Positions 25,930 to 35,196 of a stretch of DNA of 64,000 bases are shown piece by piece. Source of the stretch: Bremerella sp. P1 (GTDB lineage: Bacteria > Planctomycetota > Planctomycetia > Pirellulales > Pirellulaceae); contig NZ_CP118164.1 in NCBI RefSeq assembly GCF_028748185.1, forward strand, positions 372,001-436,000, written 5' to 3'. The translations under genes and the position numbers were made by a program. The first letter of the stretch is position 1. Every line of letters begins with the position of its first letter. The notes under the pieces are model-generated. The model was not told the DNA's origin. It saw only the letters and a program-made list of their open reading frames with translations, and made no database searches.

Positions 25930-28900
25930 TTGGCGCCCTCGAACTTCCATGGCCCTTTGCGATTTGTTCCAGCGGAGACTGAAAAGCTCGTGACTCCAGA
26001 GATGCTCAATTCGTTTACTCCTCCTTCCACCAGCATCGTTGATCGTTTGCGCCATCGGGCCGAACATCTGGGATCGCAGGTAGCTTTCACGTTCCTGGTC
26101 GACGGAGAAGACGAAGAGATCAAGCTCACCTACGAGCAGCTCGACCGTCGCTGCCAGGCAATCGCCGCCGAACTTCAAGCACGCGGCATGGAAGGGGAGC
26201 GAGCCCTGCTTCTGTTCCCTCCGGGACTGGACTTCATCGCGGCCTTCTTTGGCTGCTTGTATGCCGGTGTGGTCGCGGTTCCGGCATATCCACCTCGCCG
26301 CAACCGCAACATGGTGCGTATTCAGGCGATTGCCGAAGACGCCCAGGCCAAGGTCGCCCTGACCCTCTCGGACGTCTACGACCGTATGGTCCCGATGTTC
26401 GAGGAAACCCCCAAGCTGAATACAATCGAGTGGATCAGCACCGACAAGGTCGAAGAAAAGCTGGCCGCCAAGTGGAATCAGCCCGGCATCACGGCTGAAA
26501 CGCTCGCATTCTTGCAATACACGTCGGGTTCGACCGGAACGCCCAAGGGGGTGATGCTGAACCACGGCAACATGATGCACAACTCGGCGCTCATCTCGTA
26601 CGCGTTCGAGACGACTCGTAGCGTCCGGGCTTGCTTCTGGCTGCCCATGTACCACGACATGGGACTGATCGGCGGTGTGCTTCAGCCTATGCAAATCGGC
26701 CAGCCGAACGTGCTGATGTCGCCGATGGCGTTCCTGCAACAGCCGTATCGCTGGCTGCGGGCTATCTCGAAGTACCAGTGCAATGTCAGCGGCGGACCGA
26801 ACTTCGCATACGAGCTATGCGTGCAGAAGATTACGCCGGAACAACGCGAGAAGCTCGACCTGAGCAGTTGGGAACTGGCGTTTAACGGGGCCGAGCCGGT
26901 CAAGCCCGAAACCCTCGATCGCTTCGCCAAGACATTCGAGCCGTGCGGTTTCCGTCGCGAAGCTTTCTATCCCTGCTACGGCATGGCCGAAGCCACGCTC
27001 ATTATTTCTGGCGGTATGAAGAAGAGCCCGCCGGTCATTCAGGCAGTCGATGGCTACTCGCTCGATCAGCACCAGGTTGTCGACGCCGATCCCGATGACG
27101 ATGGTGCCCGCCTGATTGTCGGCTGCGGTAACACGCTGCCTGACCAGCGGATTATGATCGTCGATCCCGAAACATTCACCAAGCGACAATCCGATGAAGT
27201 CGGGGAAGTCTGGGTGCAAGGTCCCAGTATCGCCAAAGGCTATTGGCGAAACGAAGAATCGACCGAGGCGATCTTCAACGCCTATACCAGCGACACCAAA
27301 GAAGGCCCATTCCTACGAACCGGCGACCTCGGTTTCATGCAGGCCAACGGCGAGTTGTTCATCACCGGCCGCCTGAAAGACATGATCATTGTCCGCGGGG
27401 TGAATCGCTATCCGCAAGACATCGAACAAACGGTCACTCGGTGCCACGACTTGCTCGACGGCATGACGGCCGCCGCCGTGATGGCCGAAGTGGCCGACAA
27501 AGAACGCCTGATCGTGGTCGCCGAAGCGCCCCGAGCCAAACGCAAAGACCTGACCGACATCATCGCGGCCATTCGCCGTGAAGTGGCCATCGAGCACGAA
27601 GTCTCGGTCGACGGCGTCGCATTGATTCGTCGCGGTTCGATTCCCAAGACCTCCAGCGGTAAGATCCAGCGTCACGCGTGCCGCGAGCACTTCCTTACGC
27701 ACACCCTGCCGGTATTGGAACGTTGGGTTGCCTGGGACGAGGTTCAGGTCTCCGAAGAAATCCAACGCGTTAAGCTGCGTCGTGCTCAACTGGAAGCAGC
27801 CCGAGCCGATGCCGAAGGCTTGGCCGTTTCCGATCCGCTGGTCCGTCAACGCACCGTTCAGATGGTGATCGACAAGATTCGGGAGATCGCCAAAGATCGC
27901 GGCCGCCAGATCGAACCTGAGACCGACATTCTGGAACTCGATCTCGATTCGCTCGAACGTATGGAGATCATCGCTTCGATCGAAGACCACTACGGGGCTC
28001 GCTTCCCGGACGATATCCTGCCGTCGATGCGAACCGTCGCCCAGGTTGCCGACTGCATCGAGATCTACCTGGCCGGCGACGACATGCTTCCCGCGACGTC
28101 CGGTGAGATCCCGCAGGAAATGTATGGTTTCTCGGCACTGCCAGAGTATCGCCAGGTCCGTCAGATTTCCGAACAACTGGGCGACCTGGGCTTGCCCAAC
28201 CCCTACTTCCAGGTCCTCGACAGTGCGACCTCCGCTACAGCAATCGTCGATGGCAAAGAGGTAATCAACTTCGCAGGCTACAACTACCTGGGACTGGCCG
28301 AACATGCCGAAGTGAAAAAGGCTGCCATCCAGGCAATCGAGTCGCTTGGCGTTTCGACTAGCGGAAGCCGGCTGATCTCTGGCGAACGGGCCTTGCATCG
28401 TGACCTGGAAAGCGAACTGGCCAAGTTCATCGGCGTGCCAAGTTCGATGCTCATGTCGGGTGGACATGCGGCCAACGAAACGACGATCGGCCATCTGCTG
28501 CGAACAGGCGACCTGATCCTGCACGACTCGATGGCCCACAGCAGCATCATCACCGGGGCCAACCTCAGCGGTGCCCGCCGTCGTCCTTATCCACACAACG
28601 ACTGGCGTGAACTCGACGAGATCCTGCACGACATCCGCAAAGACTATCGCCGCGTGTTGATCGTCGCCGAAGGGATCTACGGCATGGAAGGGGACGTCTG
28701 TCCGCTTCCGCAACTGGTCGAGATCCGTAACCGTCACAAGACCTGGCTGATGGTCAACGAGGCCCATTCGCTGGGTACGCTCGGCAAGACAGGCCGCGGC
28801 GTATGCGAACACTTTGGCATCGACCCCAACCAAATCGACATCTGGATCGGTACGCTGAGCAAGGCGTTCGGTTCCTCGGGTGGATACGTCGCCGGCAGCC

Positions 28901-29343
28901 ATGAATTGATCGACTATCTGAAGCACACCGCTTCCGGCTTTGTTTACAGTGCAGGCCTTTCCCCTCCGGCAACCGCCGGGGCGCTGGCTGGCCTTCGCGA
29001 GCTCGAACAAAACCCTGGCTGGGTCACCAAGCTGCAGCAAAACGCCGACCTCGTTCGCGACTTGGCCAAGAAGGCAGGTCTGAACATCGGCGGCAGCGGC
29101 AAGTCACCGATCGTGCCGATCATTGTTGGCGATTCGATGATGACGATGATCCTCGCTCAGAAGTTGCTGGCCGACGGCGTGAACGCTCGCCCGTTGACCT
29201 ACCCGGCCGTGGAAGAATCGGCCGCTCGTCTGCGTCTGTTTGTTAACGCCCACCACACCAAAGATCAAATCCGCCAGACGATCAACAAACTGGCGGCCCT
29301 CTGGTCGAAGCTACAACGAGAGAACCACGCCAGCGCGGGATAA
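25930..29343 (+). CDS. Fatty acyl-AMP ligase / acyl carrier / alpha-oxoamine synthase fusion
   Basis: 1137 residues with three parts. Residues ~30-630: fatty acyl-AMP ligase/ANL domain (LQYTSGSTGTPKGVML near 194, YGMAEATL near 350, GDLGF, and the C-terminal KTSSGKIQR). Residues ~640-720: acyl carrier domain with the phosphopantetheine Ser in LDLDSLERM near 672. Residues ~770-1130: PLP-dependent alpha-oxoamine synthase (FAGYNYLGL, STSGSRLISGE, HDSMAHSSI, TLSKAFGSSGG with PLP Lys 978). It could activate a fatty acid, load it on its own carrier and condense it with an amino acid, as in serine palmitoyltransferase. The residue facing the PLP nitrogen is Asn 943 (VNEAHSLG), where Asp is usual. GTG 25990 or ATG 26002 are alternative starts. 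Confidence 0.92.
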   Translation: MAPSNFHGPLRFVPAETEKLVTPEMLNSFTPPSTSIVDRLRHRAEHLGSQVAFTFLVDGEDEEIKLTYEQLDRRCQAIAAELQARGMEGERALLLFPPGLDFIAAFFGCLYAGVVAVPAYPPRRNRNMVRIQAIAEDAQAKVALTLSDVYDRMVPMFEETPKLNTIEWISTDKVEEKLAAKWNQPGITAETLAFLQYTSGSTGTPKGVMLNHGNMMHNSALISYAFETTRSVRACFWLPMYHDMGLIGGVLQPMQIGQPNVLMSPMAFLQQPYRWLRAISKYQCNVSGGPNFAYELCVQKITPEQREKLDLSSWELAFNGAEPVKPETLDRFAKTFEPCGFRREAFYPCYGMAEATLIISGGMKKSPPVIQAVDGYSLDQHQVVDADPDDDGARLIVGCGNTLPDQRIMIVDPETFTKRQSDEVGEVWVQGPSIAKGYWRNEESTEAIFNAYTSDTKEGPFLRTGDLGFMQANGELFITGRLKDMIIVRGVNRYPQDIEQTVTRCHDLLDGMTAAAVMAEVADKERLIVVAEAPRAKRKDLTDIIAAIRREVAIEHEVSVDGVALIRRGSIPKTSSGKIQRHACREHFLTHTLPVLERWVAWDEVQVSEEIQRVKLRRAQLEAARADAEGLAVSDPLVRQRTVQMVIDKIREIAKDRGRQIEPETDILELDLDSLERMEIIASIEDHYGARFPDDILPSMRTVAQVADCIEIYLAGDDMLPATSGEIPQEMYGFSALPEYRQVRQISEQLGDLGLPNPYFQVLDSATSATAIVDGKEVINFAGYNYLGLAEHAEVKKAAIQAIESLGVSTSGSRLISGERALHRDLESELAKFIGVPSSMLMSGGHAANETTIGHLLRTGDLILHDSMAHSSIITGANLSGARRRPYPHNDWRELDEILHDIRKDYRRVLIVAEGIYGMEGDVCPLPQLVEIRNRHKTWLMVNEAHSLGTLGKTGRGVCEHFGIDPNQIDIWIGTLSKAFGSSGGYVAGSHELIDYLKHTASGFVYSAGLSPPATAGALAGLRELEQNPGWVTKLQQNADLVRDLAKKAGLNIGGSGKSPIVPIIVGDSMMTMILAQKLLADGVNARPLTYPAVEESAARLRLFVNAHHTKDQIRQTINKLAALWSKLQRENHASAG

Positions 29344-29444
29344 GTCACGGTGCCCCCAACCACCTGACTTAGAGACCGCGATCGTTGGTCCGCCTTTGCT
29401 TTTCGTGATTCGACTCGTTCCGGCTCTACTGGAAAGTGCACCTC

Positions 29445-30467
29445 ATGAATACGCGAAAACTTGGCCGGACTGGTCTCGATATCAGTCTGCTCTCTATCGG
29501 CGGCTTGTATACTTCGTCCCTTGCCGGCGGCGTGAGTGAGACGAAGCGGATCATGCAGAAGGCCGTCGACCTCGGGATCAATGCGGTCGATACGGCTCCA
29601 GCGTATGCCGACAGCGAATTGACGCTCGGCAATGCAATTACGGACCTGACATCTCCCTTGATCGTCACGACCAAGCTTGGGGGCCGGCCAACGCCGTTCA
29701 ATCCTCAAGATGCCGATGGCCTGCGGGCTTCGGTCCAGGAGAGCTTACGTTTGCTCGGCCGGGAGCACATCGACATTCTCATGATCCACGAGCCGGACCG
29801 GCCGCAGCAGTATCCATGGTGGACCAGCTACGATCCACTGGACGGACCTGTGTTGGAGGTACTCGACTCGCTCAAGCAAGCCGGGACCATACGCTTCACC
29901 GGGCTGGCTGGCACCACCGTCAACGAGATGACCTACCTGGTGCGGCAGAACAAGTTCGATGTCGTCCTGACGGCGTTCAACTACAACGCTCTGTTTCGGG
30001 AAGCCGAGTCGACCGTCATTCCGGCGGCGACCGCTCAGGATATGGGAATCGTGCTCGGCTCGGTCATGGGGCAGGGTTTTCTGACCCGACCAGCCAGCGT
30101 TTCGGCTGCCAGCAATCGCGTGTGGATCTCCGAGGCCCGCCGGCATCAACTCGAGCAGTATGCCAGCTTGCTCGAAGAGTCTGGCATGTCGGCCGTTGAG
30201 CTTTGCCTGCGATTTGCTATCGCGGACGAGCGTATCCACACGATCCCGATTGGCTGCAAGACGATCGAGCAGTTGGAAACGTGCGTCACGGCTGTCGAGA
30301 AGGGGCCGCTACCGGCCGATGTTCGCTTGCGTCTTGATGAGATCGCAGCCATGCTGCCGTATCGCCCCTACGAAGAACCGATGATCTTGCCACTGGGCAA
30401 GAACTATCAAGGGCCAGGCATCGCCAATATGGGCGCCGCCGTTCAGGTCGGCAAGCTGCCGGAGTAG
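29445..30467 (+). CDS. Aldo/keto reductase
   Basis: 340 residues starting MNTRKLGRTGLDISLLSIGG, the standard opening of this NADPH-dependent TIM-barrel family. The catalytic Asp and Tyr are in VDTAPAYADSE, the Lys in the TTKLGG strand, and the His in MIHEPDRP. GFLTRPASV and IPIGCKTIEQL near the end belong to the cofactor side. The nearest known groups act on aldehydes or sugar lactols (L-fucose/galactose dehydrogenase-like). It starts about 100 bases after the FAAL-ACP-AONS gene on the same strand, so it may reduce the ketone that enzyme makes; that is inference from position. A bidirectional terminator follows. Confidence 0.9.
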   Translation: MNTRKLGRTGLDISLLSIGGLYTSSLAGGVSETKRIMQKAVDLGINAVDTAPAYADSELTLGNAITDLTSPLIVTTKLGGRPTPFNPQDADGLRASVQESLRLLGREHIDILMIHEPDRPQQYPWWTSYDPLDGPVLEVLDSLKQAGTIRFTGLAGTTVNEMTYLVRQNKFDVVLTAFNYNALFREAESTVIPAATAQDMGIVLGSVMGQGFLTRPASVSAASNRVWISEARRHQLEQYASLLEESGMSAVELCLRFAIADERIHTIPIGCKTIEQLETCVTAVEKGPLPADVRLRLDEIAAMLPYRPYEEPMILPLGKNYQGPGIANMGAAVQVGKLPE

Positions 30468-30483
30468 AGGGAACAAGAAACGA

Positions 30484-30515
30484 AAAAAGCCTCGCGAATC
30501 ATTGCGAGGCTTTTT
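30484..30515. terminator. Bidirectional intrinsic terminator
   Basis: AAAAAGCCTCGC and GCGAGGCTTTTT are perfect 12-nt arms with an 8-nt loop, giving a U-run on both strands. It serves the aldo/keto reductase gene on the plus strand and the outer-membrane barrel gene on the minus strand, which converge here. Confidence 0.9.
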
Positions 30516-30539
30516 GTTTTGTCGTGGAAGTCGCAGGGA

Positions 30540-31385
30540 TTAACGATTCAGCGTGAAGCCGAAGGCCACACCCGAGAACGTCATGTCGTCGCTGTCTTGG
30601 AAGTTCGGGTCGCGGCCGATGCCGGTACCGAAGTACATGTGCTGCCAAGCCACGTCGAGGGTGATCTCACGGGTGATGTGGTAAGCACAACCCAGGCTGA
30701 ATTCACCACCAACAACGCCGTTGGAGTAATCTTCGATGTCGCCGCGGAAGATCCAGTTCTGACCGCCGAAACCACGGACGGTCGAGTAAAGTGTCCACTG
30801 GCCACGCTGTGAGAAGATACGTCCGCCCAACTGACCAAGCAGCATGTTATTCTGCACGAAGATCGGTGCTGGGACGACGGTGGTCTTGTCGTTGAACTGG
30901 GCGAATCGCATACCGATCATCGGTTCGATCCAGAACCCTTGGTGGAACTGATCCAGACGCCAGGTTCGGTTGACTTCAAAGCTGTTGAAGTCAGCTCGGT
31001 TGACCAGGTCGTACGACGGACCGTCCAGACGCCAACCGCTGCAGAGCCAGCCGTAGTTGTCGTCGGTCATGTAGCCGAAGTCGACTCGGTTACCGTACGT
31101 GGCATCACCATCCCAGGGACCTGGGGCGGATTCCGCACGGCTGACATTCAGGAACAAGCGGTGATACTCGAAGAATATCCCGGTGTTCGGATCGATTGTG
31201 TCTTGCCCGTACTGTTCAGTGATCGGGGGAGCGAACCACTGGAAATCGTAGTTTTCCAGATTGACGTCGCTAAACGGCTGCATCGCGCCGGGGAATTCGG
31301 TTTGATACTGTGCTTGCACACTGGACGCGACAGCCAAGTTGGCTGCAATTACCAGGCTCCACAGTGCTTTACGATAGCTCAACAT
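30540..31385 (-). CDS. Predicted outer-membrane beta-barrel protein
   Basis: 281 residues with a signal peptide (MLSYRKALWSLVIAANLAVASSVQA). The mature part alternates short amphipathic strands and ends as a barrel would (DDMTFSGVAFGFTLNR). Repeated aromatic-rich strands are visible (IFFEYHRLFLNVSR, GFWIEPMIGMRFAQF, GEFSLGCAYHI, ITLDVAWQHMYFGTGIG). This fits the planctomycete outer-membrane barrels annotated as BBP7-like or hypothetical; I cannot say which group. No partner gene is adjacent. Function unknown, perhaps a porin or structural surface protein. Confidence 0.75.
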   Translation of the reverse strand: MLSYRKALWSLVIAANLAVASSVQAQYQTEFPGAMQPFSDVNLENYDFQWFAPPITEQYGQDTIDPNTGIFFEYHRLFLNVSRAESAPGPWDGDATYGNRVDFGYMTDDNYGWLCSGWRLDGPSYDLVNRADFNSFEVNRTWRLDQFHQGFWIEPMIGMRFAQFNDKTTVVPAPIFVQNNMLLGQLGGRIFSQRGQWTLYSTVRGFGGQNWIFRGDIEDYSNGVVGGEFSLGCAYHITREITLDVAWQHMYFGTGIGRDPNFQDSDDMTFSGVAFGFTLNR

Positions 31386-31676
31386 GGTCCACTTCTACCT
31401 TGTGACTTCCACGGTAATGGTATGGACGACGTCACCGGTTGCGATGACGAAAGTTCCTGCGTTGCCGTTTGTATCGGTACGTCCGCGATTGGGAATTGAA
31501 CCAGTTTGGTAAACTCTGCCGAAAATTCGGGCTAATCCGCAAATCCCCCCAGATATTGCCCTTGTAGGCCCTTATTTTTTGCCTCCTCGTTTTCTTTTTC
31601 CCTTCTGGAAACGAACTGCGTATATTGCGGGTAAGATATAAGAGACCGTTTTGCTAGCGATACTCAAGGATTGCCC

Positions 31677-32564
31677 ATGTCACATTTCCCCCTCCTCGGT
31701 GCCGTACGCCCGCTCTTCGACCGTCGCCTGTGGACGCTGGTCCTCTCGATCTTGCTAGCATCGAGTGCCCAGGCTGAAACCAAAACTGAAAGCGACGCCC
31801 CCGAGTTCGTTCGTGTCAAAAAGAACGCCAGCGAGCGTCCGGTGGCTCTGCAAACGGCGATCGCCCACTACCAATCAGACGACGGCGGCCTGAAGATCGA
31901 CCTGGTCGGGGCCGTGCACATTGGGGAAGACTCGTACTACCAAGAGCTGAACAAGCGATTCAAGTCGTACGATGCCGTCATGTACGAACTGGTTGCCCCC
32001 GAAGGAACCCGCGTCCCGAAAGGACACAAGGGAACTGGCAGTCCGGTCAGCGGTATTCAAAATGGCATGAAAGACATGCTGGAACTCGAGTTTCAGCTCG
32101 AGAAGGTCGATTACTCGCCTGAGAATTTCGTCCACGCCGATATGTCGCCGGAAGAGTTCGCCAAAGATATGGAAGAACGTGGCGACGGCTTACTACACAT
32201 GTTTGCCCGAGCCATGGGGCAGGGACTGGTTCAACAGTCCAAAGGGGGCAACAGCGATGCTGCCATCATGATGGCGTTTTTCTCCAAAGATCGTGCCATG
32301 AAACTCCGTCGCGTATTTGCCTCGCAGATGTCGGACATGGAGAGCTCGATGAAGGCCATCGAAGGCAAGAATGGCTCGACCATTATCTCGCAGCGTAACG
32401 CCAAGGCCTTCGAGGTCATGGGCAAGAGCATCAAGGACGGCAAAAAGAACATCGCCGTCTTCTACGGTGCCGGTCACCTGGAAGACATGCACGATCGCCT
32501 GAAGAAAGACTTCGACATGCAACTGCAGTCGGTCGAATATCTGGACGCTTGGAAACTCGAATAA
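31677..32564 (+). CDS. TraB/GumN-like protein, secreted
   Basis: 295 residues from ATG 31677, with AAGGA 7 bases before it; a TTG two codons upstream is less likely. The signal peptide ends near SAQA. VALQTAIAHYQ, IDLVGAVHIGEDSYYQELNKRFKSYDAVMYELVAPEG and IAVFYGAGHLEDMHDRL match the TraB/PrgY/GumN pattern: an early GxxH, a central E and a late GAGH. These are thought to form a Tiki-like metallopeptidase or hydrolase fold with a His/Glu metal site. The middle (PEEFAKDMEERGDGLLHMFARAMGQG) is helical. Divergent from the barrel protein gene across 290 bases. Substrate unknown. Confidence 0.8.
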   Translation: MSHFPLLGAVRPLFDRRLWTLVLSILLASSAQAETKTESDAPEFVRVKKNASERPVALQTAIAHYQSDDGGLKIDLVGAVHIGEDSYYQELNKRFKSYDAVMYELVAPEGTRVPKGHKGTGSPVSGIQNGMKDMLELEFQLEKVDYSPENFVHADMSPEEFAKDMEERGDGLLHMFARAMGQGLVQQSKGGNSDAAIMMAFFSKDRAMKLRRVFASQMSDMESSMKAIEGKNGSTIISQRNAKAFEVMGKSIKDGKKNIAVFYGAGHLEDMHDRLKKDFDMQLQSVEYLDAWKLE

Positions 32565-32570
32565 GCAAGC

Positions 32571-32770
32571 TTTCCGTGTTCAGTTTTCGGCGATGAATCT
32601 GGTAGCGGTGACGCGACGACGTCGTTAGCCTTTTGCGCAGATTGTGATTCCCCATCCTGCCAGTCTCAGCCAGCTATTCCCAGCGTCTCCCTCTGCGGAA
32701 GCACATGCTATCACGGCTTACCGAAGCGTCCTCTCATCGTTCGGCGAAAACCGAAAAGTGAACACGGAAA
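32571..32770. repeat. 200-bp element with 20-nt terminal inverted repeats
   Basis: TTTCCGTGTTCAGTTTTCGG (32571-32590) and its inverse at 32751-32770 match at 19 of 20 positions. The interior has no open frame of note. It starts 7 bases after the TraB-like stop codon. MITE-like in form; no target-site duplication is obvious to me. The remaining bases up to 32894 show no gene. Confidence 0.6.
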
Positions 32771-32894
32771 ACTCGTTCGTCAAGCCGTTTACAAATTAAC
32801 TTCGATTCCTATACTTGGCTTCACTTCGCAGCCGCGCGTGATGGAAACGGCGCGGCTCTGGGCAGATCTCTTTTCTCATAAAAGTGTCGCACGG

Positions 32895-33704
32895 ATGGCC
32901 AAGTTCTCCATGAACCAGATGACCACGTTACGCTGGTCGTTTGAACAAGATTGCTTCCGATACCGCGAGGCAGGCCTCTCGGCTATTCATGTCTGGCGGG
33001 ACAAGCTGCACGACTTCGGTGAAGCCAAAGGCGCTATCCTCCTGGAAGAGCTAGGCCTGGAAGTTTCGGCACTCAGCTGGGCTGGCGGTTTCACCGGTAG
33101 CGACGGACGGAACTTCAAAGATGCCGTCAGCGACGCTAAGCATGCGGTCGACCTTGCTCAGGAACTGAACGCTGGCTGCCTGATCGTTTACAGCGGAGCA
33201 CGTGGCGGGCACATCAGTAAGCACGCCCAGCGATTATTCTCGGGCGCACTCGAAGAACTCATTCCTTACGCCGAAGCCCATGGAGTGACGCTCGCCATCA
33301 AACCGATCCGGCACAAGTACGGCTGCGACTGGACTCTTGTCCGCCGCATGACCGACGCGCTGCAATTGATCGACATCATCGACTCGCCAAGATTCAAGTT
33401 GGTGCTCGACTTGTACGAGTTCGGCGATCAAGCCGAGGTACTCGACAACCTGCATCTTCTGGTGCCGTACCTGGCCCTGGTGCAAGTTGGCGACCGCGGC
33501 TGCGAACCGCTGGAAGAACCCAACCGCTGTTTGCTGGGCGACGGACAGCTGTCACTCAACGCGACGATCGCGAAGCTGATCCAACTCGGCTACGACGGCC
33601 CCTTCGATATCGAATTGATGGGGCGCGATGTCCAACAGCTCGAATACGAACACCTGCTGGCCCACAGCATGGGTTACCTGCAAACGATGAATAGCACGAC
33701 GTAA
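32895..33704 (+). CDS. TIM-barrel protein, sugar phosphate isomerase/epimerase type
   Basis: 269 residues from MAKFSMNQMTTLRWSFEQD; the same frame is open upstream, but this opening is the usual one of the xylose isomerase-like TIM-barrel family in planctomycetes. Strands and metal-site residues are visible: GLSAIHVWRDKL, VSALSWAGGF, CLIVYSGARGGH, VTLAIKPI (Glu of the usual 'ExxP' replaced by Lys), FKLVLDLYEFGD, LALVQVGDRG and FDIELMGRD with the late metal Glu. It probably isomerises or epimerises a sugar or inositol derivative. The Lys in place of Glu at a metal ligand position raises doubt about activity. Convergent with a PQQ-propeller gene, 9 bases apart. Confidence 0.85.
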   Translation: MAKFSMNQMTTLRWSFEQDCFRYREAGLSAIHVWRDKLHDFGEAKGAILLEELGLEVSALSWAGGFTGSDGRNFKDAVSDAKHAVDLAQELNAGCLIVYSGARGGHISKHAQRLFSGALEELIPYAEAHGVTLAIKPIRHKYGCDWTLVRRMTDALQLIDIIDSPRFKLVLDLYEFGDQAEVLDNLHLLVPYLALVQVGDRGCEPLEEPNRCLLGDGQLSLNATIAKLIQLGYDGPFDIELMGRDVQQLEYEHLLAHSMGYLQTMNSTT

Positions 33705-33713
33705 CGCCAGCTT

Positions 33714-35057
33714 TTATTTGCCGGGTGGAATCACCTGCAAGCAGATCAGCCGGTCATCTCCTCGTACAAACAAACGCCCGTTCGAAAGAATTGGGGCGGA
33801 CCAGGCCGGGGGCTTGAGCAGCGCGTTGCCGTCTTCATCTTCCAGGAAAACCTCGGAGATGACATCGAACTTTTCCGGGTTCACTTTCAACAGACGCAGC
33901 GTTCCGTACTCGCTCAGGCAAATCAGGTAGTCTTCGACCAACAGCAGCGAGCTTCGCGTCAGGCTGGGCTCGGCCCATGACACCTTGCCGGTCTTCCACT
34001 CGATACATCGTAGTTCGGCCTGGTGCGAGTGGCGCCCACTGCTGGCATACAGATAGCCATCCTTATAGACGGCCGTATTCCAGTGCGTTTCCATTGCGTG
34101 ATCGCGACTGCGTTCTTCATCCTTCCAAATCACTTCGTATCCACCCGGCTTCACTTTCAACAGCGTGCTGCCCAGGGCATAGCATTCCGAGATGAAGACT
34201 TCGTTTCCCACCACCACCGGCGTGCTGGCGTTGACGCTTTCCAGCTTCTTCGCGCGCCATGGATAATGGAAGTCGATCGCACCATCACGCGGATCAAACC
34301 CGAGCAGTCCGCCCCGCAAGAAAGCAAAGCACCAGGGACGACCGTCGATCTCGGCCAGCGTGAGACTCGCATAGCTGGCCAGTTCGTCGGAGATCTTGTA
34401 GATCGTCTTACCGGTCTTCTTGTCGATCGCCACGATCGCGCTGCCGTTGCCAGTTACACGATCGATCTGATAGGGACCCAGGCCTTTGAACTCTTCGGGA
34501 CTGCCGCCAACCATCACCAGCAGCTTGTCTTCGAAGATCACCGGCGTGCTGCCGACACCGAAGAAGTTGGGCACGACGTTGAACTCTTCGGACAAGTTTC
34601 GCTTCCAGACCGCCTCATGCGTTTGGATGCTGACGCAGTGCAATTCCCCTTCGGCACCATAAATGTAAACCAGACCGTCATCGATCACCGGGCTACAACG
34701 CGGACCGTTGTTATAGCCAAGTGCGTCTTCGTACTCGGTCCCATATTCATACTGCCATAGCTTGTGGCCGGTGGTGACTTCCAAGACTTCCAATCGATTT
34801 TGGTCACCATGGCGATCGAACTGAAAGAACTTGCCGTCGGCGATGCTGCCGGTACCGTAGCCCGTCCCCAGTTTGCGTTGCCAAACGATTTCAGGGCCTC
34901 CCTTGGGCCAGGGAACCTGAAGTCCTGTTTCGAGGGAAGTGCTGTTGTGACGCGGCCCCAGGAAGGTTGGCCAGTCTTCGGCGATCAGCAAGGCAGGGGA
35001 GACGAACGCCAGTAATAACCAGAGTGAACAAGAAAGGGAGCGAACCCGTATCGGCAT
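33714..35057 (-). CDS. Secreted PQQ-like beta-propeller protein, copy 1
   Basis: 447 residues with a signal peptide (SCSLWLLLAFVSPALLIAE) and then DWPTFLGPRHNSTS, the usual opening WP.FRGP of this planctomycete family. Repeated blade motifs occur (VTTGHKLWQYE, QTHEAVWKRNL, DKKTGKTIYKI, EWKTGKVSWAE). Each blade ends with a Trp-rich 'G..W' turn as in outer-membrane BamB-like and PQQ-binding proteins. There is no sign that it binds PQQ or has dehydrogenase residues. A second member lies at 41207-42535. Probably a periplasmic binding or scaffold protein; substrate unknown. Confidence 0.88.
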   Translation of the reverse strand: MPIRVRSLSCSLWLLLAFVSPALLIAEDWPTFLGPRHNSTSLETGLQVPWPKGGPEIVWQRKLGTGYGTGSIADGKFFQFDRHGDQNRLEVLEVTTGHKLWQYEYGTEYEDALGYNNGPRCSPVIDDGLVYIYGAEGELHCVSIQTHEAVWKRNLSEEFNVVPNFFGVGSTPVIFEDKLLVMVGGSPEEFKGLGPYQIDRVTGNGSAIVAIDKKTGKTIYKISDELASYASLTLAEIDGRPWCFAFLRGGLLGFDPRDGAIDFHYPWRAKKLESVNASTPVVVGNEVFISECYALGSTLLKVKPGGYEVIWKDEERSRDHAMETHWNTAVYKDGYLYASSGRHSHQAELRCIEWKTGKVSWAEPSLTRSSLLLVEDYLICLSEYGTLRLLKVNPEKFDVISEVFLEDEDGNALLKPPAWSAPILSNGRLFVRGDDRLICLQVIPPGK

Positions 35058-35196
35058 GCTGCAGTCCTTCAGCGAACGAGGGTAGTTCTCGATGAGGAAT
35101 CAACTTATCCTGGCAGTATAGCCAAGTGGGCAGTTTGTCCCAAATCAGTTGGCTATGTTGTTTTTCGCCTGTCTTGTATTTCGTTGCGTGAGTCGC

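Noticed and set aside
27313-29040. A 575-codon open frame antisense to the FAAL-ACP-AONS gene.
   Set aside because: It lies wholly within a gene with strong domain evidence on the other strand; the antisense frame is open because of GC-rich codon use. Its residues show no known motif.
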